Positions 24,807-36,752 are shown, counted from the first letter of the stretch. The stretch: 64,000 nucleotides of DNA from Monilinia fructicola (GCA_008692225.1 VICG01000003.1:3494001-3558000), one strand, 5' to 3'. Numbers and translations: made by a program. Notes: a model not told the origin generated them from the letters alone.

Positions 24807-27269
24807 GATTGAAAGTTCGTTGGAATCTGGATAATGGGAAAACGGTCAATTGTAAAATACCTGGAGAAGACAGAGAATGAGATGATGAAAGAAAGGTAGT
24901 TCTGCGATAATCCACCCCCTACCTCCCCCAAGATAACTAGCAACAAAAACTTAGCTAAAGTGGACGACACCGCATATTGTCTGTAAAAATTGTGTGCTAT
25001 GCCATTTCGGGTTTCCCTCCATTCCAATTGCTGAAATAATAGATGGAGCTCAAAAGACCCTACGCCACCAAAGTCACGATTAGATCGCTTCATCTGCACG
25101 TTATCGGTAGCTATTGGGTCAGCTACGGCTGAAAAGCCTTCAGTGTAATAAGTGGAAGACTCTGTGTAGCGCCCACTAGATACTGATGATTGGCCGTGAG
25201 CAATCATGTAACACTTGCGACGGTCCGGAAAATTTCGGTATTTACTATGGGAAACTTCTACTGGCCTTTTAATTTCCTTCGAGAACTGTCACGCGAACTT
25301 CCTATGATGGTTGGGTGAGCATTGGCATTTTTGAAAGATGCAAATGCCAAGGCCTTGACATGTTGAGAATTATCTTGGCAAGACACCCGAAGACGGTTCA
25401 TCCCAACGTCTCAACCTTAATTGGACATCCGAAAAGAATATCATCATTGAATCTGGAACCCTTTTAAAGTTCACGGCGGATATTGGTGTCCAATAAATGT
25501 TCAACATATATCTTAAGCTCCGAACAGTGCAACATGTTGATGCAGTTTCAACTCGGATGGGCTTGTTTGTTCATAGCACAACATTTTTACTGCGTTCTCA
25601 CCTCAATAAGATGATGTTCTACCCAAGTATTGTTGCAGCTATATCTAGTGCTTACTACTCCATTCTGTGTTATTTAATGACTTATTCACCGCAATATTCA
25701 GCCGCGTTGAATAGCTCTACCACGATGCTACATTGTTGGCCACGAGGCAAGACGCAAGCGCGGCTAAGAAATACCTTTGTGAACCAAAATTTGGTTCTGC
25801 ACTAACTAACGCCCCATGATTGCACGCTGACCGGCAACACCAAGAAATGAAGGATATTGCGCCATTGAGTGCACGAAATAGACGTCTCGTAGACGTACAA
25901 GTACGATCAGTCCACTAGACTCCCCTTGTAAAGGAGCTTCAGATCAAGACAGTCATGTTTGGCAACGTTACCGTGGTGGAGCTTCTTCAAGCCCAGAAGC
26001 AGCTGAGTGAAAAACTTCGATATTATGAATTGCCCAAACGGGGACATGGATATGCAGGAACAATCATTGTCTTCCATCAATCACATGTAGTGAAATGTGG
26101 GGATATTGATGGCACGTTGAAGTATCAAGGTTACATGCATTCAACCTCTGCATATAAATCACCATATATGCTTCTACTCGGCAGCATTTTTCGTCTATGC
26201 TTACTGAAGAGAGTAACTATCCACACAAGATTGTCCAATGTTATGGTAGACTGGTGCCTTGGAGGATTATACAATCCATCTTGTTCTTACCTAGCCGGGT
26301 TGCAAAGATTGAATTTGAGACCTCGAAAAAGGGTGCTTGGTTACCGGAAGGTGAATGGGTTGGCTGAAACTTCTTTCTATTTCATGGAAAGAGGCTCTAG
26401 CCAGCCTGGTCACCCGACTGCCTTGGCTTTATGACGTGCTATCTAAGACATCTCCCAGGCAAAGTTTTAGAGTTCTTGAGTGACGGCGGAAGATATACCA
26501 AGGGGAACATTTTTCCATAGTTTGAACAATGGGTCTAGATGCGAAGGCGCAAGAAGGGAAAGCTCAACAATATTGATCTCAACTCGAAACCAAATACCAC
26601 AGAGTACGAAAACAACCAATGGTTGAAGGAGTCTCCCCGCAAGCCGTCATTGTGTCATCTTAAACATGCAATGACGAACCACAAACCTCAACTGTTTATC
26701 CTCTCCGCCATCGTGCAGTTCATAAACATGCAAATACTTTCTGGCGAAGGTTCTTTCGAGCATTTCAGGGCCAAAGCCATTGATACCTACACCCTGAGAA
26801 GTACAGTTGATGTAAAACCTGGCGTTCGGCCTGGTTCGGAAATGAAATCCAAAAGTTTGATTGAACATGCTTCTAGATATTGTTGTTACTTTGCGATATG
26901 AGGAGAAATGAGTAATATTGAGACAGCGTCTCAAACCAAACGCCTAGACCTCGTATAGACGGCTGAGGAAACCTTATACCCACAGGACTTCTCAAGGGTA
27001 AGAATACCAGCCGTCTCAATATACTCGGCCTATCACTGTTGCAAAAGAACTTTCGGTCCAACCATCTTCATGAAAAGCGCTGGCATCGATCTCCTATTAG
27101 CTTGGAGAATGATCATATAAGAGGAAAGAAAACACCCCCTTCTTCGACTCTTTTATCAACATCAACATCCTTTTCTCTACTTAAATTCACCTCAACAAGT
27201 CCATTGACAATAATCCATTGGCCCAATAATCATAACACTCAAGCTTATCCAACAAAATCATCATTAAAA
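24807..27269. other. Divergent spacer between UstYa gene and RiPP precursor
   Basis: Must hold promoters for both cluster genes. Apart from the uncertain frame at 25955-26434 I see no gene. The longest minus-strand frame (24611-25207) overlaps the UstYa first exon in another frame and is a shadow. Confidence 0.5.
25955..26434 (+). CDS. Hypothetical protein, possibly phosphotransferase-like fragment
   Basis: ATG-initiated open frame of 159 codons, which I do not recognise firmly. Residues about 35-52 (YAGTIIVFHQSHVVKCGD) resemble the nucleotide-binding strand and lysine (VVKxG) at the start of fungal aminoglycoside-phosphotransferase-like proteins. The downstream ExxxLxxF and IPVPxVY motifs are not seen in any frame without stops. 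It may be a decayed kinase-like gene or chance. It lies between the UstYa gene and the precursor. Confidence 0.25.
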   Translation: MFGNVTVVELLQAQKQLSEKLRYYELPKRGHGYAGTIIVFHQSHVVKCGDIDGTLKYQGYMHSTSAYKSPYMLLLGSIFRLCLLKRVTIHTRLSNVMVDWCLGGLYNPSCSYLAGLQRLNLRPRKRVLGYRKVNGLAETSFYFMERGSSQPGHPTALAL

Positions 27270-27803
27270 ATGCATTACTCAACCCATTGTCCTCCCGCTT
27301 CTCGCTGTCTTGGCCACAGCATCTCCAATTGCTCACCCTGCCAAAGACGCTGATACTGCAATAGTCTATCCAGCAGATGCTAGACGTGCTGTTGATGCTG
27401 ATACAGCCATAGTGTATCCCGCTGAAAAGCGTGCCAAGGACGCTGATACAGCCATCGTTTATCCTGCTGAGAAGAGAGCAAAGGATGCAGATACTGCTAT
27501 TGTCTACCCAGCTGAGAAACGAGCGAAAGATGCTGATACCGCTATCGTTTATCCAGCAGAGAAGCGTGCCAAGGATGCGGATACCGCAATAGTATATCCG
27601 GCCGAAAAACGTACTGCCGTCAAAGACGCCGATACGGCTATTCGTGTACCCTGCCGAAAAACGTGCAAAAAGACGCTGATACTGCGATTGTTTATCCAGT
27701 AGAGAAGCGAGCAAAGGATGCGGATACAGCCATCGTGTACCCCGCTGAAAAGCGTACTGCTGCTAAGGATGCCGACACTGCTATCGTCTACCCAGCAAAC
27801 TAG
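27270..27803 (+). CDS. Kex2-processed repeat RiPP precursor (dikaritin-like)
   Basis: Secreted peptide precursor. From ATG 27270, with a one-base slip in the CCC run near 27283, it begins MHYST and then has a hydrophobic signal core (IVLPLLAVLATAS, cut expected after about residue 19). Ten repeats of about 15 residues follow, each with the invariant block DADTAIVYPA, most in the form AKDADTAIVYPAEKR. The KR pairs are sites for the Golgi protease Kex2. Repeat 1 ends DARR, repeats 7 and 10 have the longer leaders TAV and TAA, repeat 8 has V for A (YPVEKR), and repeat 10 ends YPAN then stop with no KR. Codons differ from repeat to repeat while residues stay fixed. Two more one-base insertions (near 27642 and 27668) lie in repeats 7 and 8. 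The only aromatic residue in each repeat is Tyr, the residue usually cross-linked by UstYa enzymes. It lacks the Trp/Cys/GQPC pattern of mating pheromones. About 175 residues. Confidence 0.88.
27340..27800 (+). repeat. Ten tandem coding repeats (unit 45 or 51 nt)
   Basis: Direct tandem array inside the precursor gene. Repeats 2-6, 8 and 9 are 45 nt, and repeats 7 and 10 carry 6 extra nt before the Lys-Asp. Third codon positions vary freely (GCT, GCC, GCA and GCG for Ala; ATA, ATC and ATT for Ile) while the peptide is nearly constant. Confidence 0.9.
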
Positions 27804-29716
27804 ACTCTTATCTACATAGTAAGTTCATGATATGTATCACATGATATTATCTTTTGGCTAACCAGGTTTGATAGTGACTCATGCTTGCGAATAGCAAGCA
27901 ATGATGTCTTTGGAAAGCGTCTAACGATAGGAATTGCAGTTCCTGGTGGATTTTGATGGTGGTGCTGAAAGAATTTCGTTATGCTTTTCTTTTTGCGAGT
28001 CAGTCTTATGGCTGTTGGGTTTCCTACAATATGATGATGTATGGGGTGGGCTTGAGCTCTACTGCAGTAGTTTGGAGTAGAATGAAGTTTGGATTTCCGA
28101 CTCTCTTTGAAAATCGAAATTAACGTGCCTCCCAAAGAAAGACAGTGATTTGTGTTATTTCTCCTTCCTTTTCCATGTCTGGAAATAATTTTGGTCACTT
28201 TCTATGTGGCCAGTTCCATGCAACGCGACAAATAAGCGTAGAAATGTAGAGATTATTGAGATAGAAATAAGTCTCGCAGGAAACAGTAGTCATATGGTTG
28301 TGAGAGGTAGATTGCTTAGTGATGTTTAAAAGATAGACCGTTTTTGACGAGGTAATATCTCACACTATCCTGCTGCAATTCAGAGTAAGCCGCGTACGGC
28401 AACTCGTAGATAAAACTTTCATAGACCAAGACCAAATTTGTAGCCTTGCAACGAAAATTAAGAACATATATTATAAGATGTGGGTGGGAAATCATGAGTT
28501 CAGAAGATATGTGTGAAGAATTCGAGTCTGGGACGAACAAACACACATGATATGATGCTTGGGAGAAATATGGCGACATCAGTGGGAACCACCCGAGGGA
28601 AACCCATCATGACATAGATATTTTGTAGATATTTCTCCGAATCTCCATAAATATCCCGCATATCCATGGATCCAGCTTCATGGATGAATCATGAAGTTAT
28701 GGATCGAATGCTGGGTACTGTATCGCTCTGATACATGAGTTTTCAGCCTGAAAAAATGCGTGCGATTCTGTTGATTCAACATAGATACTCTACTTAGCTT
28801 TGTATGTCCGAAAGTTTCACGAACACTGATTCAAAAAATTGATTTGAATCAACACTCGAGTAGTGTGACCGTATATTGCCTGAAATGACAATTGTGCGTC
28901 TTTCATCTCCCATAAAGCAACACCTACCAGAACCCAGAGGAAGATAGCTACACCAAGACCTGAATATCTATCTGAACTCGCAAATAAAAATTTAGAGCAG
29001 CTTTACGCCGTGATACGACGCAGGAGCCGAGCAAGGCGGAGTTGGCTATGAATCATCAGCATTTATAAGCATTTCTCCGGATATCAATTGCAAGATGCGT
29101 ACTAATCAACACATTTCTTGGACGTAGGCCAGCATAATTGACATTTTAGCACAAAATAGAGATAGTCCGATGATTAATGTGGTCGGCGAAGTTCTAATAA
29201 ATGCGACAGTGTAGTGCGAGAACATTGTGTAGTCATTCCAAAACGTGGGCTTTTAAATCTTGGATCACCTGGTGGATGTGTAATTCGGTTCGCAGTAATT
29301 GATTACGTAAAGCATGAAGGTCACATTAAGCTTATCTGGCGCTTAACCACAGCTTAAAAGTGGAGCAGTCTTTCTTCAACCTCCGTTTGCAATTGACTAG
29401 TGATACATCGGTATATGTATGTCTAGCATGATTATATTATGTCGAAAATAACAATTTCAAGAAAAGAGACGCACATAGCATTGGTGTTTGAGGTTTGTGT
29501 TGAGTATCCTTTCATTAATTTCATCTCCATCTCCCACTTGATATGTATCCAGAAGAGCAATCATGAAATGAGCTCCATAAGCTGTTTAAGCTAGCCACGT
29601 GTGGTTGGAGCTCAAGTAAACCCGCCCTCGCTGGGAAGCTGATGTACTTGGATGAACAAAAAGATTCATAATCCAATCAAATCTATTTCGTCGCTAAAAG
29701 TCTATCGCTCAACATC
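27804..29716. other. Intergenic, precursor 3' flank to IDO-like gene
   Basis: AT-rich. Frames such as the minus-strand 27812-28198 lack conserved motifs and overlap the probable 3' untranslated region of the precursor. No gene is supported. Confidence 0.5.
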
Positions 29717-31162
29717 TTATCTAGAGGTTGCGATAGCTGTCGCGTAATCATGAACATCGTCCTTTTCCAAGACAGACTTTCCGGCTGTCATGATCATACG
29801 CTCTGGAGCTGGCACGCTCAAGTATGGCTTGACTCTGACTCTGTGTGCGGTTCTGAAAACTTTCATTTGCTTGATGATGTTGTTCATTTCGTTTTCGATG
29901 TCATCATCTCCATTCTTCTTGGCTTCATTGCGGAAGCTATACTCAGCGACTGTTTCACGGAATTTGCGTTGTAAGTTTGGCATATAGCGTTGTGTGTTCT
30001 CTTCGTTCAAGTACCTATCGAGTCCCAAGAAAGCATCCATTATCTGCGGCAACAATAGTTGGTTTCCGGATAGACCATCATATTCAGTGTATTCTCCAGT
30101 GACCGGGTCGATATCACCAGCAGCCCATCCTTGAAATCCTTGTGCATAGTGCATCCAGACTTTTCTGGAGATCTTGGATTCGTGCATGGTTTCGTAGTAT
30201 GTCTTCAAAGGTGTGCGCAACTCCCTGTTAATTTCTCTCAGTGATTGCAAAGCACCAGTGCGGTCGCCATTAGAGTATTGTTGGATAGCTTTAGTGACCA
30301 TATGATAAATTGGGAGAGCTTCCTTTTCGATATGAGGGAAAACATGGCCAAAGTGGTATTCGGCAGATTGGATGAGCTCGTCCATACCGGGGTTTATTGG
30401 ATAAACTATTTGATCTCTTTCATCGAAGTTGCAGAGATAGTTACTTGCAACGTTACCACCCTGAGATGTAACTCCGTATCTTCTCTTGAGGTATGGCCAC
30501 GCTAGTTCGAGACAGGCAGGGAAATCGATGACTCTTTCTTCTTGGGCGAGTTTGACTATGGGTATTGTTCCCCATCTTTGTTGTGTTAAAAAGAAATCCA
30601 TTGTTCTATGACTGAGAATCAAAGGCACTTACCGGAAGGCATGTCTAGACAATGCAATGCAGGCGAAGAAACCATTCCAAGCTGCACGGGATAGAACACT
30701 CTCATCAATTTCTGCTGCGTCTAAAAGGGCTTTTACTTCTTCCATATTGACTTGATCGTTGTAGAGTATTCTCATCTGTACACGGAAGTCCAAGCACCGT
30801 TGAAAGTTCTTTGCATTGTCGTCGCTAAGCTCTGCAATTGAGAGAGCGGGTGCCATTGCTTGATAAATGTCGTGGAATGGTCGAAGGACTTCTGGCCAAG
30901 CATTGCCATACACAGTTGTAGGAGGCCATGTGCCAGCTCCATCGATCTCAATTAATTCTCGAAGAGAGTTCTGGGCGGCATGAGGCGCGTAGATATCGGT
31001 CTTTTCAAATGCATATGCAGCTCCAGATGGCCCTTTTTGTTGACTTGATCTTCCAAGAATAGTTTTGCGGTACAGGTTTAGGAGAAGCCCAAATATGGCT
31101 ACAAAGAACAAGTAAAGGAGAGAAAGTTGAGTGTTTGCGATGGCCAAATCAAAGCCGGTCAT
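29717..31162 (-). CDS. Membrane-anchored indoleamine 2,3-dioxygenase-like heme protein
   Basis: Two exons (intron 30576-30632) join in frame to 462 residues. A membrane helix comes first (residues about 9-30, SLLYLFFVAIFGLLLNLY), unlike ordinary soluble IDO. The rest follows IDO order by eye: GGNVASNYLCNFD, FPHIEKEALPIYHMV, YAQGFQGW, then YDGLSGNQLLLPQIMDAFLG where IDO has GGSAxQSSxxxxxDxxLG, YMPNLQRKFRE for YMPxxHRxFL, and FRTAHRVRVKPYL for the proximal heme block LRxxHxxxVxxYI. His421 would be the heme ligand. The Arg that binds the tryptophan carboxylate in human IDO1 (Arg231) appears replaced in the YAQGFQGW block, so tryptophan may not be the substrate. Both exons are open. Its position between precursor and P450 suggests a tailoring role; that is inference. 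Confidence 0.7.
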
Positions 31163-33560
31163 TTTGAAAATATTGATAGGATGGATACGACGAAATACTT
31201 GAAATGATGTTCGATGAGAAAGTCCGTGTGTCCAAGAAGATATATGAACGATTGAAGTCTTATGCTTATGAGATGCTTATTATCTAATGGATGGTTGAAA
31301 TGATTTAATTATGTTACTTTTCAAGAGTATAAGGGGCAATTTAAGGGTATCTCGACTCTTCCTTTTCGACAGTATAATAAGGCTATCTTCCTGATTTGAT
31401 ATCACGGATTTACCGAAAAGATGTTGGATTTTTCACACAATTTCCTGATTTAGCTAGCAGGAACTATAATGAGAGTTCAATAACAGTGCCTACTCATTTT
31501 TACGGAGAATGATGCTTTGCTGTGACATCTTCTTTGCTGAGTGTGGTGATATTTTCATGCCTGGCGATGTAGTATCAAAACGTTCTTGTCCTGATGATAC
31601 CTAATACGGCTGGCTCACTCGCTTCTGAATTGTGCCTAAAACAAATTCTCCTTGAAAATCCCCGAAGCATGTGGCAGATAGTAGGTTCCGTAACTGCCAT
31701 TGGGAAACCTAATGTACCCACATTTATTACCTTTTGGATCCGAATTGGGGTTTAATCACCTAAGCTTACAGAAGAAGTGACCCTGCCACAAACAGCATAA
31801 CTAAATTCACGCTGGCGACAAAACAGATCAATACGGTCAACTCCGGGAGAGTTGTTGTAAAGGTGTAATCACTTCACCGTTCATTCTAAGAATATTATGT
31901 TGGGTTTGTGTGGTCAGCTTAGCGATTACAAATTTGAATAAGCAGGTAGAGTGTGAAGCCTCAAGTTGGCGCCATGCTTCTATGTGCAAGCAATTTGCTC
32001 ATCATAGTAATTGAGCCGTGGAGATGCTAGATCCAGGCTATCTAAAGAGGCAATGCAATGATGCCCGCGGAGAATCTCCAACCACTCAGGCTTTTGGTAA
32101 GTTGTCATTGCCATGAGACGAGCGCATAGAATCTTGGTGAGTGAAACTCCTAGTTGACCGCATCTTAAGAGACCAGATAACGCTGAGAAATTCTTTGGAT
32201 GTACAGCAAAATTGACTAGAAGTCTAAACAAAGTTCTTGCACTTCCACAAGACAGATGCTGTTCGTATGGCTAGATTATTTCAGTGGCTGGTGTATGATC
32301 AAGACCCAAAGCTCTGGGACCAACTACTGCCATTCAAGGCTCTCTATCTCTTGTAACGTATATACGGAGAATCTTCTTACGGAATTCTTGCAACTACTGC
32401 CATACTTGGTACTAATGGCTGATTGTAACATGTTTTCCCCCGTGTATACAGTTGACATCATGAAGTATCAGATTTGATAAGGCGAAGAAGGATTACGATA
32501 GCTTTGTTTTCATATGGCTAATTATTCATGTCAAACTTCCCGTCATACAATCTTCGTGTTGCATCTTTCATCTTGGCGTTACGATATGGGCAATTGATAT
32601 ACAAGGAGGCACGTACATTTTCACGGTCTCTGGTTGGCTAAGATTCTTGTTTAGTACCATTCAGATGGTTCAGTTACTATATCCACGTTTTCTCGTGGAA
32701 AACGCAGCTAAAGGTTGTTTGGAGTTAAACGACCTGTTTTAAGGTCCAAAATAAGGGTCCAGAAGGTTGTTCATTGGCTTAACTGTTGGTCTAAAATTTA
32801 GTATAAATCTCAAACTTTAACCCTATAAGGCTCCAATGTTTAGATGAGCCGCTTGTCATATTTGAAAAAAAACGTAAAAAAAGTCCGTGTTCTTTTCCAC
32901 GGAATTGCAGCAATCAAACACCGCCTCGCTGTAACATTTTGCAGATACGATGACTCCCAGTTACATCCGCAAAATCCATTCATGTGAAATTTGGCGGTTG
33001 TCTATCAGTTTAGATCACGGAACGGAACTAGAATTTTGATGAACCATTGGCCCGGAGATGCACATTAAAAAGTTCCATCCCCGGCTTCAAGAGGAGTCGT
33101 ATGCATAGGATTTGCATGACCCGATCCTAGATACCCCGTTGAATATTTTAAGAGCTCTCCGCGGCAGACTCGGGCAGAAGAACTTGAGTGAGATTTACAA
33201 TTCCGCAAATCCTTTTGGTTAGGTTTATTACATTCTGTATTTGCCAACCTTCAATCATCATTTGTTTGCTCAATAATTGCGTGTGCTTTGGTGAGACGTC
33301 AGATATTAGTGGGGCTCAGCGACGCCGGAGATCTTGCTTCGGCTAACATAAGGTTGGCTTGAAGGGAAACGAGGTTTCAACTGCAAGGTCAGAGAGGTGC
33401 GGAAAAGAGCCGAGTTTATATTATGGAGGGTCCAGGATGAAAGAATATATAGATATATTCAAGTCCTAAGAACTTGTATTGTGTCATCTCCATTCAGTTG
33501 TATATTTTGCAACTTCTCTACTTCAGTCGACTAGTTACTGCGTCTGTGACAGCAGTCAAA
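31163..33560. other. Divergent spacer between IDO-like gene and P450
   Basis: Should hold both promoters. No open frame with recognisable features was found. Frames at 31980-32231 and 33065-33247 are short and unsupported by splice sites. Confidence 0.5.
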
Positions 33561-35326
33561 ATGGAAGCTCTAAATGGAACTACGAAAGTGGTGGAAATAG
33601 AATCACCATTTGCTAGATTCAGCCACTACTTGACCGGGTCTACGCTGGCGAGTGGCCTTGTGGCTGCTATCCTGCTACCATTTGTATATCAAATCATTTA
33701 CTATCGATTTTTTCATCCCCTTAAAGAATTTGATGGCCCTTTTTGGGGGTCAGTGACCAGACTTTGGCACACTTATCAGAATATCAGGGGTATTGAGTTG
33801 GAGACTTACGACCGCCTACTTAAGGAAAAGAACAGTATGTATAAGTCCTTGAAATAAGGTTCTCTTATGCTAATATAATTGAAGCAAATATTTTACGCAT
33901 CTCTCCAACTGAGCTTTTGATTCCTTCGGCCCTACACCTACCACAAATTTACCATCGTCAAGCTGTTAAGACAAAATGGTATGTGACTGGTGCACTTGGA
34001 CCTGGAGAGTCAGTCTTCAATATGCAACCGCATTCTCATCACGCTCACTTCCGTCGTTTAATCGCTGGGCCATACTCCATGTCTAAGATGGTAAAGAATG
34101 AGCCTCTCATTGACGATATCATTATCGCATGGATCAGAAAATTGAATGATATGTTTGCTCAGCAAAACAAGGCCTTTGATATGTCGAGATGGGCAACCTT
34201 TGCCGCGTTCGATGTAATCAGTCTCGTTGGGTTTGGAGAAGCTTTCGGATTTGTTGATACTGCTACTGATGTTGATGACTTGATTGAAGAGCTTCACAAG
34301 GGCTTCTTCTACTTTGGCATTGTTGGTAGAATGTATCCCTTTGTTGAGTTCATCAAGAAGACTTGGTTTGGTCGATTCCTTGTCTCCAACGAAAAAGACA
34401 AGGGAGGGATGGGCTTCTTGATCAGATGGACAAACAGAATCATGAAGGCTAGACAGAAAGAGCTCGCCGAAGGAAAGGATCATGGTAGAGTCGATCTTTT
34501 ACAATCGTATGGTATTCCCCCTTGCATGTGTCGACAAAGCTAACAAACAAGATTCTATGAGGCCCGGGATGCCCAAGGCCAACCGCTCACCGAAGAACAT
34601 ATCCGAGCCGAATGCATGCTTTTGTTCACAGCTGGTGCAGATACTACTGGAACAACCATGGGAGCAATGATGGCGTATCTTCTTTCTAACCCAACCGTCT
34701 ACGCAAAAATGGTGGCCGAAATTGATGCTGCTTTCGAGAATGGCGTTTTATCTACTCCAGTTCCAGCTGCTGCAGAAGTTTCCAAGAATTGCCCATATTA
34801 CGTTGCCTGTGTCAAAGAATCTCTCCGCTTGTGCCCTTCAGCCCCTAACATATTCCCTCGTCTCGTTCAAGCTGACCATGCTCCTCTTGTAATTGATGGT
34901 AAGACGATCCCAGTCGGTACTTGAAGTTACAAGTACTGCATACATGGCGAACCGGGATCCAGCTGTTTATGGTAAGGATGCGGAAGAATTCAGACCAGAG
35001 AGGTGGTTAGAAAATAATGGAGAAGCTGGAAAAGTTTTTGATAAATATCTTGCTACATTCGGATATGGTACTCGCAGCTGTTTGGGCAAGGACCTTGCAA
35101 TGATTGAATTGATGAAAACCCCTTTGATGGTAAGTGATTCTGCTGCTGGTCACCTGTCTGGGCATTCGTTAATAATCAGCAGTTTTTCCGAGCTTTTAAC
35201 CCACGCATGTGCCTCCCAAGCAAGGAAACCCCATCCCCCAAACGTATTCTAGTCGGTGCTATGTTCTATTGGGATGATATTTGGATGAAGCTTGAGAAGA
35301 GAAACATTGCTGGGTTTTCATGGTGA
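33561..35326 (+). CDS. Cytochrome P450 monooxygenase
   Basis: Heme-thiolate oxygenase of the fungal microsomal type. ATG 33561 starts MEALNGTTKVVEIESP. A membrane anchor follows (LASGLVAAILLPFVYQIIYY, about residues 31-50), then FFHPLKEFDGPFW, the I-helix motif LFTAGADTTGTTM, the ExxR motif KESLRLCPSAPNIFPR, the PERW region EEFRPERWLENNG and the heme loop FGYGTRSCLGK with its Cys ligand. Introns are 33835-33884, 34507-34551 and about 35130-35182. The last exon ends in WDDIWMKLEKRN. One extra T near 34922 breaks the frame after IPVGT, and translation resumes at EVTSTAYMANRDP, so it is probably a sequence error. About 538 residues. Its neighbours make it a candidate tailoring enzyme for the repeat peptide; the reaction cannot be told from sequence. 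Confidence 0.93.
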
Positions 35327-36752
35327 ACTTACTTGGGTGGGTAGAACTTACAAGGATCAAATATAACCTTAAGCTTCTGGCATCGCAAGCCAAGCGAAGC
35401 TTAGATCCACATAAATCATGATATGATATGACCTTTATTATGTCACTGTAACCTCACGAATCCCATGTTACGTGACTGCCACCCTAATTTAAAAAACGTG
35501 AAAGTAATGCCCCCCAGATTCAAGAAAATATGCTTCTTCCAACGCCAGGGCTTCATTATTGCGTTGCAATGAACTCATGATATATGCAAGAGTAACTCCG
35601 TATCAGATTTTTCGTAAAAAGTTCAGTACGAGATATACTCCGTAGTTGAAAGGTCCCGGCCAGCATTAAAAAGTTTAAACACGAACTTCAAACATCCAAT
35701 CAGCGCTTCCTCAACCTATATCCGGCAGTCATAGTTGATTGGCACCGCGAAGCCCCTTGACCATGAACTTGGACCATGAACTTAAAGCAACAAGCTTTAT
35801 TAGTACTGTGTTACCCATTCTCCACATCAGCACATCAGCACATCAAGCACATCAAGCACATCAAGCACATCAAGCACATCGACCTCGTCTCACTCGAATC
35901 CTTCATAGACCAAGAATTCAGAATGTTGACCCGCTAGACTGAGGTAAGTTATAAGTGGTATCGATATGATAAGCCGGAAAGATTTAGAATTTTCGGCGAA
36001 AGAACACGGAAGCCCGGCACATAAGCATAAAGTGGTACTCGGCCCCAATGAGTCGGCGTTCGCTTAGAGTTCCCGATACCCCTGGAAAATGCTGTCGAGT
36101 GACTAGCGCATACTGTACTGTAAGTGGAGAATATTTTCTGCAACACTTTCCCCTAGCTGTCGGCTGTTTCGATTGATCTTGGGATACACGAAAACTAATG
36201 GAACGAGTGATACTACAGTATGCCGTCGTGATCTAAATGGATTTATTGATAGATCTTCAATGTTCTTCAGAGTAGCTTCCGAAACTAGGATATCGTGTCA
36301 ACAACTAGTTAAGAAGAGGTTAGCGTATCATAAAGGGGTAGATCTGGGGTAGTATAGTGAAATTAATTTGTGGATAGATCGACAATTCCATCCAATCATG
36401 GCAATGTCCAGCAATTTCGTTTCATTTTGGATAATTCGTATAATCAATAAACAATACGATTCTTTTTTTTTGACTTCGATCGTGAAAATTCTCACAACTT
36501 CTCACCGTATATATAGTATAATCTTCTGTCACGATCCTTTCTGTCGTTTACCGCTTCTCCTCAACTTTTGTACCACCAGCCGCAAAAGACGATAATAAAG
36601 TCATCGGTAAATCCGGATTTCAAATTCATTTCCGACTCTTCACACGTCAATGCTTGAAGAAGTTGCGCGTCTCAATCAATCCTATTCCTTCAACATTCGA
36701 TACCCATAGCTTTTGAGCCCCTGGGTTTCAAAAGAAGAGCCTATCTACAACC
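35327..36752. other. Intergenic; short CATCAAGCA tandem repeat
   Basis: No gene is supported. A 9-nt repeat (CACATCAAG, about five copies) lies at 35829-35880, and one TACTCCGTA motif at 35636-35644. The 3' half must include the glucoamylase promoter. Confidence 0.55.

Noticed and set aside
27187..27714. 175-codon minus-strand frame with repeats
   Set aside because: It is the antisense of the precursor repeats; the plus strand has the signal peptide, Kex2 sites and silent-site divergence.
27270..27803. Alpha-factor-type mating pheromone precursor
   Set aside because: Repeats are KR-bounded, but the core lacks the Trp, Cys and GQPC features of ascomycete alpha-pheromones and contains a Tyr core beside a UstYa gene.
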